Assembly: GCA_964384095.1 (NCBI GenBank)
Contig: CAYLKC010000003.1
Span: 1 to 53,379, forward strand
Length of the DNA stretch: 53,379 nt
Source of the DNA: JAITWN01 sp964384095
GTDB taxonomy: Bacteria > Pseudomonadota > Gammaproteobacteria > SZUA-140
Direction: 5' to 3'
The translations under genes and the position numbers were made by a program. Under the pieces are notes generated by a model that was given only the letters and a program-made list of their open reading frames with translations, did no database searches and had not been told where the DNA came from. Below, piece by piece: positions 17,098 through 25,689 of the stretch. Every line of letters begins with the position of its first letter. The stretch's first letter is position 1.

Positions 17098-17547
17098 CTA
17101 GCGCCTTGCCCGGAAAAACGCCGTCAGCACCGCCCCGCACTCCTCCGCCAGCAACCCACCCTCGACGGTGACCAGGTGATTGACCTTGCCTGATGCAAAT
17201 ACGTCGAATACGCTGCCGGCCGCCCCGCCCTTCGGGTCGGGCGCGCCGTAGACGAGGCGCCCGATCCGTGCATGGATGATCGCGCCGGCGCACATGATGC
17301 ACGGCTCCAGCGTGACATAGAGGGTGGTATCGAGCAGGCGATAGTTGCCGAGCGCGGCGGCGCCTTCACGCAGCGCGATGACCTCGGCATGTCCGGTCGG
17401 ATCGTGGGAACAGATCGGCCGGTTGTAGCCCTCGCCGATGATGCGACCGTCGTGGACGAGGACCGCGCCGACCGGGACCTCGCCTGCCTCGGCCCCGCGG
17501 CGGGCGAGCGCCAGGGCATGGCGCATGAAGTCGTCGTCCGTCATCAC
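17098..17547 (-). CDS. tadA: tRNA-specific adenosine deaminase TadA
   Basis: Converts the wobble adenosine of tRNA-Arg (ACG) to inosine; an essential cytosolic zinc enzyme acting as a dimer. The 149-residue protein has the cytidine-deaminase-fold active site: HAE (H53, E55) in DPTGHAEVIALRE and PCIMC (C83, C86) in LEPCIMCAGAIIHARIGRLV. MMTDDDF gives two possible adjacent ATG starts (17547 or 17544). The location next to guaBA is common in gammaproteobacteria. A perfect inverted repeat immediately abuts the start codon. Confidence 0.96.
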   Translation of the reverse strand: MMTDDDFMRHALALARRGAEAGEVPVGAVLVHDGRIIGEGYNRPICSHDPTGHAEVIALREGAAALGNYRLLDTTLYVTLEPCIMCAGAIIHARIGRLVYGAPDPKGGAAGSVFDVFASGKVNHLVTVEGGLLAEECGAVLTAFFRARR

Positions 17548-17568
17548 GTGGATACTTCACCTATCCAC
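17548..17568. promoter_or_regulatory. Inverted repeat GTGGATA-N7-TATCCAC at the tadA start
   Basis: GTGGATA (17548-17554) and TATCCAC (17562-17568) form a perfect 7-bp inverted repeat directly in front of the tadA ATG, where it would cover the ribosome binding region if folded in RNA. CTATCCACA within it is one mismatch from a DnaA box, which I treat as coincidence. Confidence 0.4.
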
Positions 17569-17590
17569 AGAAATCTATCTTGCATATCAA

Positions 17591-17649
17591 TGATATCGAT
17601 ATCAGGTCGCGATCATTTGCTTGATCGCCGTATCAACGGGGCCTACCAT
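17591..17649 (+). promoter_or_regulatory. 14-bp perfect palindrome and possible promoter before the small gene
   Basis: TGATATCGATATCA (17591-17604) is a perfect palindrome in an otherwise GC-rich region. Downstream, TTGATC (17621-17626) and TACCAT (17644-17649) are spaced by 17 nt and could be the -35 and -10 of the small gene at 17669. The transcript leader would be very short. The palindrome could be an operator. Confidence 0.35.
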
Positions 17650-17668
17650 GGAGGCAGGGAGGTGCATC

Positions 17669-17872
17669 ATGAAAGATGAAAGAGACGAGCCACATCGGCC
17701 TCAATTCGCGTCCGCCCCCGACCAGGCGCGCAAGGCAGCCAGTTTCGACGAGGCGATGGCAGCGGCCATCGAACTCAAGCCGATGGTCGGCAGCGTACGT
17801 CGTATCGCCCGCGAACGCCGCGCTGCGTTATCGAAGCTGGGCAAGATGGCGCTTCCACCGGAGCAATGGTGA
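17669..17872 (+). CDS. Small hypothetical protein, 67 residues
   Basis: Not recognised. The product from ATG 17669 is MKDERDEPHRPQFASAPDQ..., continuing with SFDEAMAAAIELKPMVGSV and ending RRAALSKLGKMALPPEQW. It is charged, lacks a signal peptide or membrane segment, and probably forms a helical middle. In its favour are a GGGAGG ribosome binding site 6 nt upstream, a plausible promoter with a palindrome, and its fit between two convergent-facing genes without overlap. It could be a small regulatory or stress protein; there is no toxin or other partner beside it. The frame might still be chance. Confidence 0.5.
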   Translation: MKDERDEPHRPQFASAPDQARKAASFDEAMAAAIELKPMVGSVRRIARERRAALSKLGKMALPPEQW

Positions 17873-17895
17873 AGCAGTAACGCCGGCCACCACCC

Positions 17896-19485
17896 TCACT
17901 CCCACTCGATCGTCGCCGGCGGCTTGCTCGACACGTCGTAGACGACGCGCGATACCCCGTGGACTTCATTGATGATGCGGTTCGAGATGCGCTCCAGCAG
18001 TTCGTACGGCAGGTGCGCCCAGCGCGCGGTCATGAAGTCGATGGTCTCGACCGCGCGCAGCGCGATGACGTATTCGTAGCGGCGCTCGTCGCCCATGACG
18101 CCGACCGATTTCACCGGCAGGAACACCGCGAAGGCCTGGCTGGTCCTGTCATACCAGCCGCTGGCGCGCAGCTCTTCCATATATATGGCATCGGCCTGGC
18201 GCAGCATATCGGCGAAGACCTTGTGGACCTCGCCGAGGATGCGCACGCCGAGCCCGGGGCCCGGGAACGGATGGCGGTGGATCATGTCGGCCGGCAGGCC
18301 GAGTTCGAGGCCGATCCTGCGCACCTCGTCCTTGAACAGCTCGCGCAGCGGTTCGACGAGGCCGAGCTTCATGTCCGCGGGCAGGCCGCCGACGTTGTGA
18401 TGCGACTTGATGACCGCGGCCTTGCCGGTCTTCGAGCCGGCGGATTCGATGACGTCCGGATAGATCGTCCCCTGCGCGAGCCAGCGCACGTCGGTCAGCT
18501 TGTGGGCCTCGTCGTCGAACACCTCGATGAAGGTGCGGCCGATCGCCTTGCGCTTGGCCTCCGGATCACTGACGCCTTTCAATGCGGACAGGAAGCGGTC
18601 CTCGGCATCGACGCGGATGACCTTGACGCCCATATGCTGTTTGAACACCGCCATGACCTGGTCGCCCTCATGCAGGCGCAACAGGCCATTGTCGACGAAG
18701 ATGCAGGTCAAGCGGTCGCCGATCGCGCGATGCAGCAGCGCCGCGACGACCGAGGAATCGACCCCGCCCGACAACCCGAGCAGCACCTTGTCGTTGCCGA
18801 CCTGCGCGCGCACCTGCGCGATCAGGTCGTCGATGATGTTCCCCGGCGTCCACAACCCGGCGCAGCCGCAGATCCCGAGCAGAAAGCGCTCGAGGATGCG
18901 CTGGCCCTGCTTCGTGTGCGTGACCTCGGGGTGGAACTGCACGCCGTAGAAACCGCGCGCCTCGTCGGCGATGCCGGCGATCGGCGCGTTTTGCGTACTC
19001 GCCATCAGCTTGAAGCCGGCCGGCAACTCGATGACGCGGTCGCCGTGACTCATCCACACGTCGAGCATGCCGTAGCCTTCCGGCGTGGTGTGGTCCTCGA
19101 TCTCGCGCAGCAGATTCGTATGGCCGCGGGCGCGCACCTGCGCATAGCCGTATTCGCGATGCCTTGCGCTCTCGACCTTGCCGCCGAGTTGCGCCGCCAT
19201 GGTCTGCATGCCGTAACAGATCCCGAGCACCGGCACGCCGAGTTCGAACACGAGCTGCGGCGCGCGCCCGGTGTCGGCGGCAGTCACGGTATCCGGACCG
19301 CCCGACAGGATGATGCCCTTCGGCGCAAAGGCGCGAATCGCCTCCGCGTCCATGTCCCACGGGTGGATCTCGCAATAGACCCGCGCCTCGCGCACCCGGC
19401 GCGCGATCAACTGGGTGTACTGCGAACCGAAATCGAGGATCAGGATGCGATCGGCATGAATATCAGTGCGGGGTTGTGCGCTCAA
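17896..19485 (-). CDS. guaA: GMP synthase (glutamine-hydrolysing)
   Basis: Makes GMP from XMP, ATP and glutamine in the cytosol. The 529-residue protein has an N-terminal class I glutamine amidotransferase domain (about 12-205) with the nucleophile Cys in GICYGMQTMAAQLGG and the His-Glu pair in GVQFHPEVTHT. The ATP pyrophosphatase domain starts at LLGLSGGVDSSVVAALLHRA, the PP-loop. The C-terminal dimerisation domain ends in the conserved PPATIEWE. The start MSAQPRTDIHADRILILDFG is natural. It lies 72 nt after guaB on the same strand, the guaBA operon. Confidence 0.98.
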   Translation of the reverse strand: MSAQPRTDIHADRILILDFGSQYTQLIARRVREARVYCEIHPWDMDAEAIRAFAPKGIILSGGPDTVTAADTGRAPQLVFELGVPVLGICYGMQTMAAQLGGKVESARHREYGYAQVRARGHTNLLREIEDHTTPEGYGMLDVWMSHGDRVIELPAGFKLMASTQNAPIAGIADEARGFYGVQFHPEVTHTKQGQRILERFLLGICGCAGLWTPGNIIDDLIAQVRAQVGNDKVLLGLSGGVDSSVVAALLHRAIGDRLTCIFVDNGLLRLHEGDQVMAVFKQHMGVKVIRVDAEDRFLSALKGVSDPEAKRKAIGRTFIEVFDDEAHKLTDVRWLAQGTIYPDVIESAGSKTGKAAVIKSHHNVGGLPADMKLGLVEPLRELFKDEVRRIGLELGLPADMIHRHPFPGPGLGVRILGEVHKVFADMLRQADAIYMEELRASGWYDRTSQAFAVFLPVKSVGVMGDERRYEYVIALRAVETIDFMTARWAHLPYELLERISNRIINEVHGVSRVVYDVSSKPPATIEWE

Positions 19486-19516
19486 GTCGGATGCCCTTCA
19501 AATATCAAATCAGCCG

Positions 19517-19539
19517 GACAGTGCCGGCCCGGCATTGTC
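19517..19539 (-). other. Hairpin in the guaB-guaA intercistronic gap
   Basis: GACAGTGCCG (19517-19526) pairs with CGGCATTGTC (19530-19539), nine Watson-Crick pairs and one G-T, around a 3-nt loop. No T tract follows on the minus strand, so it is more likely an RNA stabiliser or mild attenuator than a terminator. Confidence 0.4.
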
Positions 19540-19557
19540 CCTCATTCAGCAGGATGA

Positions 19558-21024
19558 TCAATCAATACGATAATTCGGCGCTTCCTTCGTGATCGTCACG
19601 TCGTGGACGTGACTCTCGCGCATGCCGGCGCCGGTGATGCGGACGAATTTCGGCCGCGTGCGCATCTCGTCGATGTTGCCGCAGCCGGTATAACCCATGC
19701 TCGCGCGCAGCCCGCCGAGCATCTGGTGCAGGATCGCGACCACGGAGCCCTTGTACGGCACCCGGCCCTCGATGCCCTCCGGCACCAGCTTCTCGATCGC
19801 CGCGGCCGAATCGGCCTCCTGGAAATAGCGGTCCGCCGAGCTGTAGGACTCGGCCATTGCGCCGAGCGAGCCCATGCCGCGATAGGCCTTGTAGGAACGT
19901 CCCTGGTACAGCTCAACCTCGCCCGGCGACTCCTCGGTGCCAGCGAACATGCTGCCGATCATCACCGAATGCGCCCCCGCCGCGATCGCCTTGGCGAGGT
20001 CGCCGGAGTAGCGGATACCGCCATCGGCGATCAGCGGAATGCCCTTGCTTGCCAGCGCCTTCGCGACATTGGAGATGGCGCTGATCTGCGGCACGCCGAC
20101 GCCGGTGACGATACGCGTCGTGCAGATCGAACCAGGGCCGATGCCGACCTTGACCGCGTCTGCTCCGGCCTCGGCGAGCGCCAGCGCGGCCTCCCCGGTG
20201 CCGATATTGCCGCCGATGACCTGGATGTCCGGGTAGCTCTGCTTGATCCACGCGACCTTGTCGATGACCTTCTGTGAATGGCCATGCGCGGTGTCGACGA
20301 CGAGGACATCGACGCCGGCAGCGATCAGGGCCTCGACACGGCCGTCATTCGCGGTGCCGACCGCGGCGCCGACGCGCAGGCGGCCATAGCCGTCCTTGCA
20401 GGCGTTCGGGTAGTCGGTCGATTTCTGGATATCCTTGACGGTGATCATGCCGCGCAGCAGAAAGCCCTCGTTGATGACGAGCACCTTCTCGATGCGGTGC
20501 TTGTGCAGCAACGAGATGATCTCGTCCCGGTCGGCGCCCTCGCGCACGGTGACCAGGCGCTCCTTCGGCGTCATGATCGTCGACACCGGCTGATCGAACT
20601 GCGTCTCGAAGCGCAGATCGCGGCTGGTGACAATGCCGACCAGCGATTCGCCCTCGACGACCGGGACGCCCGAGATCCGGTTTGCGCGCGTGATCTCCAT
20701 GACCTCGCGAATGCTGGTGCGGGGCCCGACGGTCACCGGGTCCTTGATGACGCCGCTCTCGAACTTCTTGACGGTGCGCACCTCATGGGCCTGCTGTTCC
20801 GCCGACATGTTCTTGTGAACGATGCCGATGCCGCCTTCCTGCGCCAGCGCGATTGCGAGCCTTGCCTCGGTGACGGTGTCCATCGCGGCCGACACGATCG
20901 GCACATTCAGCGTGATGCCGCGCGTCAGTTGCGTACGCAGATCGACCTCGCGGGGGAGCACGACCGAGTGGTCGGGGAGCATCAGGACATCGTCGAAGGT
21001 AAGGGCGTCCTCGGTAATTCTCAT
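19558..21024 (-). CDS. guaB: IMP dehydrogenase
   Basis: Oxidises IMP to XMP with NAD+, the rate-setting step of guanine nucleotide synthesis. From ATG 21024 (MRITEDALTFDDVLMLPDHS) the product is 488 residues, the standard bacterial length; the open frame further upstream is not used. Two CBS domains lie at about 93-205 (RISGVPVVEGESLVGIVTSR and IEKVLVINEGFLLRGMITVK), inserted in the TIM barrel. The catalytic Cys is in GPGSICTTRIVTGVG. It heads guaBA and is divergent from xseA, the usual gammaproteobacterial arrangement. A TATAAT box lies 29-34 nt upstream. Confidence 0.98.
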   Translation of the reverse strand: MRITEDALTFDDVLMLPDHSVVLPREVDLRTQLTRGITLNVPIVSAAMDTVTEARLAIALAQEGGIGIVHKNMSAEQQAHEVRTVKKFESGVIKDPVTVGPRTSIREVMEITRANRISGVPVVEGESLVGIVTSRDLRFETQFDQPVSTIMTPKERLVTVREGADRDEIISLLHKHRIEKVLVINEGFLLRGMITVKDIQKSTDYPNACKDGYGRLRVGAAVGTANDGRVEALIAAGVDVLVVDTAHGHSQKVIDKVAWIKQSYPDIQVIGGNIGTGEAALALAEAGADAVKVGIGPGSICTTRIVTGVGVPQISAISNVAKALASKGIPLIADGGIRYSGDLAKAIAAGAHSVMIGSMFAGTEESPGEVELYQGRSYKAYRGMGSLGAMAESYSSADRYFQEADSAAAIEKLVPEGIEGRVPYKGSVVAILHQMLGGLRASMGYTGCGNIDEMRTRPKFVRITGAGMRESHVHDVTITKEAPNYRID

Positions 21025-21052
21025 GGGGGCTGACCTGCGGTTAAATCGGACT

Positions 21053-21058
21053 ATTATA
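21053..21058 (-). promoter_or_regulatory. guaBA -10 box TATAAT
   Basis: On the minus strand TATAAT (21058 to 21053) is a consensus -10 box with a start site predicted about 20 nt before the guaB ATG. The -35 is less clear; a TTGC-type hexamer lies at short spacing. Confidence 0.55.
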
Positions 21059-21144
21059 AAGGTCCGGCGCAAGCGGGTAAACTGCGGCAAGTCCCGGTCT
21101 CCGGGTGCTTTTTCACCGTCCCCACGGGCCGCCTGGGGTATCAT

Positions 21145-22530
21145 GTGACGATGTACGACGAAGATGATGACGAACCGGGGGCGGAAGGCCCCGGCCGTGA
21201 GATCCTGACGGTCTCGCAGCTGAACCGCGAGGCGCGTGCCCTGCTCGAGGGGGAGTTCCCGGGGGTCTGGGTCGAGGGCGAGCTGTCCAACCTCGCTCGC
21301 CCCGCCTCCGGCCACCTCTATTTCACGCTGAAGGATGCGGCCGCCCAGGTCCGCTGCGCGCTGTTCCGCAACCGTAACCATACGCTGCGTTTCCGGCCTG
21401 CCGACGGCATGCAGGTGCTGGCCCGCGCGCGCGTCAGCCTCTACGAGGCGCGCGGCGACTACCAGCTGATCGTCGAGCATATGGAAGAGGCCGGCGACGG
21501 CGCGCTGCGCCGCGCGTTCGAACAGCTCAAGCAACGCCTTGCCGCCGAGGGCTTGTTCGACAGCGAGCGCAAGCGCGAACTCCCCGCCCTGCCCCGCCGC
21601 ATCGGCGTCGTGACCTCGCCGACCGGCGCCGCGATTCGCGACGTGCTGACGATCCTGAAGCGGCGCTTTCCGGCGATCCCGGTGCTGATCTACCCGGTCC
21701 CGGTGCAGGGCAAGGCCGCGGCGCAGGAAATCGCGCGCATGATCGCGCTCGCCTCGCGGCGCAAGGACTGCGATGTACTCATCGTCTGCCGCGGCGGTGG
21801 CTCACTCGAGGACCTGTGGGCCTTCAATGAGGAGATCGTCGCGCGCGCGATCGCGGAGTGCGCGATCCCGGTCGTCAGCGGCATCGGCCATGAGGTCGAC
21901 TTCACGATCGCCGACTTCGCCGCCGACCTGCGCGCGCCGACGCCGTCCGGTGCCGCCGAACATGTCAGTCCCGACGGCGCCGAGTGGCTGCGCCGATTCC
22001 AGCGGCTGGGCGCGCAGATCGCGAACCGCATGCGCGAAGACCTCGACCGGCGTCGCCAACGGCTTGCCTGGCTCGCGCAACGCCTGCGCCAGCAACACCC
22101 GGGGCAACGCCTGCGCCAGCGCGCGCAGCGACTCGACGAACTCGACCTGCGCCTGTCCCGTTCACTGCGGGCGGTGATCGAACGCCGGCGCATGCGTCTC
22201 GAAGGCATGCATGCGCGCCTGTTGCGCCACCTGCCAACCCCGGCGCTGCAACGTCACCAGGCCCGCTGCCGTGAACTCGCGCGGCGGCTCGACGGCGCGC
22301 TCGCGCGGCGGCTCGGTCATGCCCGCGATCGTGTCGCGGTCCTTGCCCACACCCTCGATACCGTCAGCCCGCTGGCTACCCTCGCTCGCGGTTATGCGAT
22401 CGTCGAACGCCCCGGCAGCGCGGGCGGCATTGTCCGCGACGCCGCGTCGGTCGCAGCCGGCGATGAGGTACTGGCCCGCCTCGCCAAGGGCCGATTGATC
22501 TGCCATGTCACTGAAGCACTGCCTGAGTAG
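21145..22530 (+). CDS. xseA: Exodeoxyribonuclease VII large subunit
   Basis: Nuclease subunit that degrades single-stranded DNA in repair, acting with small XseB subunits (not seen here). The 461-residue protein has an N-terminal OB-fold (about 18-115, ILTVSQLNREARALLEGEFP, then GHLYFTLKDAAAQVRCALF) and the central catalytic domain with RRIGVVTSPTGAAIRDVL, VIVCRGGGSLEDLWAFNEE and VVSGIGHEVDFTIADF, all diagnostic. A long Arg-rich coiled region (about 280-400) precedes the short C-terminal domain with PLATLARGYAIV. GTG 21145 is favoured by a GGGG motif 6 nt upstream; ATG 21151 is an alternative. It is divergent from guaB; its 3' end overlaps the M23 peptidase gene by 26 bp. Confidence 0.97.
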   Translation: MTMYDEDDDEPGAEGPGREILTVSQLNREARALLEGEFPGVWVEGELSNLARPASGHLYFTLKDAAAQVRCALFRNRNHTLRFRPADGMQVLARARVSLYEARGDYQLIVEHMEEAGDGALRRAFEQLKQRLAAEGLFDSERKRELPALPRRIGVVTSPTGAAIRDVLTILKRRFPAIPVLIYPVPVQGKAAAQEIARMIALASRRKDCDVLIVCRGGGSLEDLWAFNEEIVARAIAECAIPVVSGIGHEVDFTIADFAADLRAPTPSGAAEHVSPDGAEWLRRFQRLGAQIANRMREDLDRRRQRLAWLAQRLRQQHPGQRLRQRAQRLDELDLRLSRSLRAVIERRRMRLEGMHARLLRHLPTPALQRHQARCRELARRLDGALARRLGHARDRVAVLAHTLDTVSPLATLARGYAIVERPGSAGGIVRDAASVAAGDEVLARLAKGRLICHVTEALPE

Positions 22531-23350
22531 CCTGTTCGTCGCGCTACTCGCGGCGGCCCCGCTCGCGGCCGTCGAGCTGCCGCGCGAGCGCGTGGTGCCG
22601 GGCGGCGTCGCCCTGCTGCCGGTGGTTGCCGACGACGACCAGACGCCACAGGTGTTTTATCGCGGCGAGCGGGTCATGGTCCTCGCGTCCACGCAAGGCT
22701 GGACTGCCGTCGTCGGCATCCCGCTCGAGGCGAAGCCGGGCCGGCACGAGATCGAGGTGGGGTCAGAGGGGGGGGCGCGGATCGCCTTCGAGGTGCGTCA
22801 CCAGGACTACGAGACCCAGCACATCACGCTGTCCGACCAGCGCATGGTGACGCCGCCGGCCGAGGTCCGCGAGCGGATCTTTCGCGAAGCAGCACGCATC
22901 AATGCGGCGTTCGGACACTGGAGCGAGGAGCTGGTCGCGGAACTGCCCTTCTCGCTGCCGGCGCGCGGGCGCGAGAGCAGCGCCTTCGGCCTGCGCCGCG
23001 TCTTCAACGGCGAGCCGCGACGGCCGCACAGCGGACTCGACATCGCCGGACCGACCGGTACGCCGGTGGTCGCGCCGGCGCAGGGGCGCGTCATCAATAC
23101 CGGGGATTACTACTTCAATGGCAAGACCGTGTTTCTCGACCACGGCCGCGGGCTCGTCACCCTGTACTGCCACCTGGACGAGATCCACGTGCGCGAAGGC
23201 GACATCGTCGCGCGCGGCGAGCCGCTGGGCACGATCGGCGCAACCGGTCGGGCCACCGGCCCGCACCTGCACTGGACCGTCAGCCTGAACAATGCGCGTG
23301 TCGATCCGAAGCTGTTCCTGCCGGTCGATATCGTCATCAGCGCGGACTGA
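22505..23350 (+). CDS. Secreted M23-family metallopeptidase (peptidoglycan endopeptidase)
   Basis: A 281-residue periplasmic zinc peptidase of the LytM type, expected to cut peptide cross-links in peptidoglycan. A signal peptide covers residues 1-22 (MSLKHCLSSLFVALLAAAPL, cleavage near LAA-VE). A beta-rich N-terminal domain (25-110) follows, and the M23 domain spans about 155-275. Its zinc and catalytic residues are present: H175 and D179 in RPHSGLDIAGP, H223 in YCHLDEIH, and HLHW (254-257). With all residues intact it is probably an active enzyme rather than a divisome activator. The ATG lies inside the end of xseA, so the genes are co-transcribed. Confidence 0.93.
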   Translation: MSLKHCLSSLFVALLAAAPLAAVELPRERVVPGGVALLPVVADDDQTPQVFYRGERVMVLASTQGWTAVVGIPLEAKPGRHEIEVGSEGGARIAFEVRHQDYETQHITLSDQRMVTPPAEVRERIFREAARINAAFGHWSEELVAELPFSLPARGRESSAFGLRRVFNGEPRRPHSGLDIAGPTGTPVVAPAQGRVINTGDYYFNGKTVFLDHGRGLVTLYCHLDEIHVREGDIVARGEPLGTIGATGRATGPHLHWTVSLNNARVDPKLFLPVDIVISAD

Positions 23351-23354
23351 CCCA

Positions 23355-23909
23355 ATGCAGGCCTGGCAGCGGGCCTTGCTGATCACATCACTGCTGATGC
23401 CGGCGCAGGCCGCGGCCGAGATCCTGCGCCTCGATGTCGAGCGCAAGAAGGACCGTTATCACATTGCGATAGAGGCGGTGCTCGACGCCCGGCCCGATCT
23501 CGTCCGGGAGATGATGAACCGGCCCGAGCATTGGCCGGAGCTGACAGACTCGATTCGCGCCAGCCATGTCACGGCTTCAACAGGTGCGGCGCGGCGCGTC
23601 GTCACCGACTTTTATCACTGCGTGCTGTTCATCTGCAGAACACTGCGCAAGGTCTCGGACTTCACGGTCGATGCATTGGGCGACCTGACGGGCATATCTG
23701 TGGAAGGGGAAGGCGATTTCGCGTATGTCCGCGAGACCTGGCGCGTCCGCCCGGAGAACGGGCGGACGCGGTTTCAGTTTGAGGCCGAAATGATCCCGGA
23801 CTTCCTCGTGCCGCCGTTCATCGGCACGCGACTGGTCCGCTCGGCGCTGCGCGGGATGATCGGAGAGATCGAGCGCAGTCTGGTTGCGCTCGCCGCCGAC
23901 GATCAGTAG
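23355..23909 (+). CDS. Exported START/SRPBCC-like protein
   Basis: A 184-residue protein with a signal peptide (MQAWQRALLITSLLMPAQAAAEIL, cleavage near AQA) and a body that fits the helix-grip SRPBCC fold: an N-terminal beta hairpin (RLDVERKKDRYHIAIEAVLD), helix, then alternating strands (ESTGAARR-like region, YVRETWRVRPENGRTRFQFE) and a long C-terminal helix (RSALRGMIGEIERSLVALA). Such proteins bind lipids or other hydrophobic ligands. It begins 5 nt after the peptidase stop and ends overlapping the convergent tpsB by 7 bp. Function unknown; an envelope lipid role is a guess. Confidence 0.7.
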   Translation: MQAWQRALLITSLLMPAQAAAEILRLDVERKKDRYHIAIEAVLDARPDLVREMMNRPEHWPELTDSIRASHVTASTGAARRVVTDFYHCVLFICRTLRKVSDFTVDALGDLTGISVEGEGDFAYVRETWRVRPENGRTRFQFEAEMIPDFLVPPFIGTRLVRSALRGMIGEIERSLVALAADDQ

Positions 23910-25687
23910 CTCGCGAGCACGCGCACATGGGTGCGCGAATCGTCATCCGGATCGTAGTTCTTGCCGACGATCTGCCAGCCGTGATCGGCCTGTATCGTCA
24001 GATGGTTCGACAGGCGATAGCGGAATCCGAGGCCGGTGCTCGACAAGGCCTGCTGCTCGAACTCGCCGCCGATCGCATCCTGGTTTCTGGCCTGTCCCCA
24101 CTCGAAGAAGGCGAGGAACTGGTATTCGCTGTTGGCCGCCAGCCAGTGATTGCCGGGCAGGCGCCAGCTCGGCGTGCGCAGCTCGTTGGTGACCAGCACG
24201 CCGCTGTCGCCGCTGATCTCGCGCTCCTCGAAACCGCGCACCGAGGCCTGGCCACCGACCCCGATCTGCTCGCTGGGCAACAGGCGGTCGCCGGACTGCT
24301 GCACACTGACGCCCAAACTCCAGGTGAACTGCCCCGGCAAACGGGTCAGGCGATCGAACCCGAGGCGGACATAGGCATAGTCTGCGCTTGCGCCGGGACG
24401 GATCTCGTTGAGGAACTCATCCTCATTCTTGTCAGTGAGTCCTCCCGGGCTGTAGACCAGGTCCGCATACCAGCTGTTCAGGCCGCGACGGTCCGGAACA
24501 GAGCCCGCATACTGGACCACGAACTGTGCAAGCTCGGCGGTGTCGTCGATGACCCTGCTGCCGAAGAAGTCGAGATTGTTGTTGGTGCGCTTGAAATCGA
24601 CGCCGCCCTGGAGCCCGTGCTCGAGGGTCTCGAAGGAACCCCGTTTCAGCGGCATCCACCAGCGCGCGCCGACGCGCGTGCTGCGTCCGCCGACATTCAG
24701 TATGTCGGTGGCCAGGCTGCTGTCGGTCTCGACATGGCTGGCGGTCAGGGTCAGAATATGACGGAACGGCAGCGGTGCGACGTAGCTGAGGTGATGCCCC
24801 TCGAGGTCGCCCTCGCTGCCGCTGTTGCGGTCGTACTGGTAACCGAACTGGTGATCGGTATCGAAGACATTGCCCCAGTTGAGGCCGGCACTCCACAGGT
24901 CGCGGCCGATGAATTCATTACCGCTGTTCTCGTAGGAGGCATAGACCCGCATCGGGAAACGCTCCTGGACCTGCAGGCGGATATCGGTCGTGCCGGGTTC
25001 CGCGCCGGGGATGAACACTGCGTCGACCTGGCGGAACGGATTGCGATTGAGCCAGGCGAGGTCTTCCTGCAGGCTCCGCGCGCTGACCGGCTCGCCACCG
25101 CGCAGGCGGATATTGTCGGCCAGATAGCTCGACCGGAACCAGCGATTGTTGACGGTACTGACCGTGCCCAGCCGTCCCTCCAGGACGACCACCTGCACCG
25201 TGCCTCCGGTGACATCCTGTTCCGGCACCAGCACATCGACGACCGGACGGTCATTCGAACGGCTGTAGACCACGACCTCATCGATCAGACGCTGGAGGTC
25301 TCCGAGCGTCAGGGTCTCGCCGAGGTAGCGGTTCGCGATCGCGCGAAAGCCGTCCGTGTCGAGCAAAGGCACGCGCGAGACATCGAGCCCCGACGCCTTG
25401 ACCCCGGCGGTATCGACCTCGTCGAGCGCCGGCACGAAACGCAGCCCCTGCAATGTCTCCAGCACCACGACCTCCGCCTCGGAGCGGGTCTCGCCGGCCT
25501 CGGTCTGGGCCTGCGCCAGCAGCATCGGCTCAGCGGCCATTACCGCCGAACCCGTCGTCATCACGAGACCGGCCAGCGCCGTTATGACGCACGTCCTCGT
25601 CACCTGTCTGACTGCCCGCGCGAGCCGGCAGCGTGCATGATCCCTGTTCTTGTTTGTCATGTCCTTCCCCATGTCTACATCACTCAT
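23903..25687 (-). CDS. TpsB/FhaC-family outer membrane transporter
   Basis: Two-partner secretion porin that exports the TpsA protein encoded just upstream. The 594-residue product has a long n-region and signal peptide (up to about AVMAAE near 51), a POTRA-2-like domain (about 95-175, LTLGDLQRLIDEVVVYSRSN followed by VLVPEQDVTGGTVQVVVLEG) with a second POTRA-like domain, and a 16-strand barrel from about 240 with the signature VRGFEERE near 490. It ends in Tyr (RVLASY), a permitted terminal residue for Bam recognition. ATG 25687 lies 2 nt after the tpsA stop; the ATG at 25660 is an alternative start with better ribosome binding sequence. tpsB usually precedes tpsA, so here the order is reversed. 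Confidence 0.92.
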   Translation of the reverse strand: MSDVDMGKDMTNKNRDHARCRLARAVRQVTRTCVITALAGLVMTTGSAVMAAEPMLLAQAQTEAGETRSEAEVVVLETLQGLRFVPALDEVDTAGVKASGLDVSRVPLLDTDGFRAIANRYLGETLTLGDLQRLIDEVVVYSRSNDRPVVDVLVPEQDVTGGTVQVVVLEGRLGTVSTVNNRWFRSSYLADNIRLRGGEPVSARSLQEDLAWLNRNPFRQVDAVFIPGAEPGTTDIRLQVQERFPMRVYASYENSGNEFIGRDLWSAGLNWGNVFDTDHQFGYQYDRNSGSEGDLEGHHLSYVAPLPFRHILTLTASHVETDSSLATDILNVGGRSTRVGARWWMPLKRGSFETLEHGLQGGVDFKRTNNNLDFFGSRVIDDTAELAQFVVQYAGSVPDRRGLNSWYADLVYSPGGLTDKNEDEFLNEIRPGASADYAYVRLGFDRLTRLPGQFTWSLGVSVQQSGDRLLPSEQIGVGGQASVRGFEEREISGDSGVLVTNELRTPSWRLPGNHWLAANSEYQFLAFFEWGQARNQDAIGGEFEQQALSSTGLGFRYRLSNHLTIQADHGWQIVGKNYDPDDDSRTHVRVLASY

Positions 25688-25689
25688 GA

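Noticed and set aside
17959..19557. 532-residue plus-strand frame
   Set aside because: Antisense shadow of guaA.
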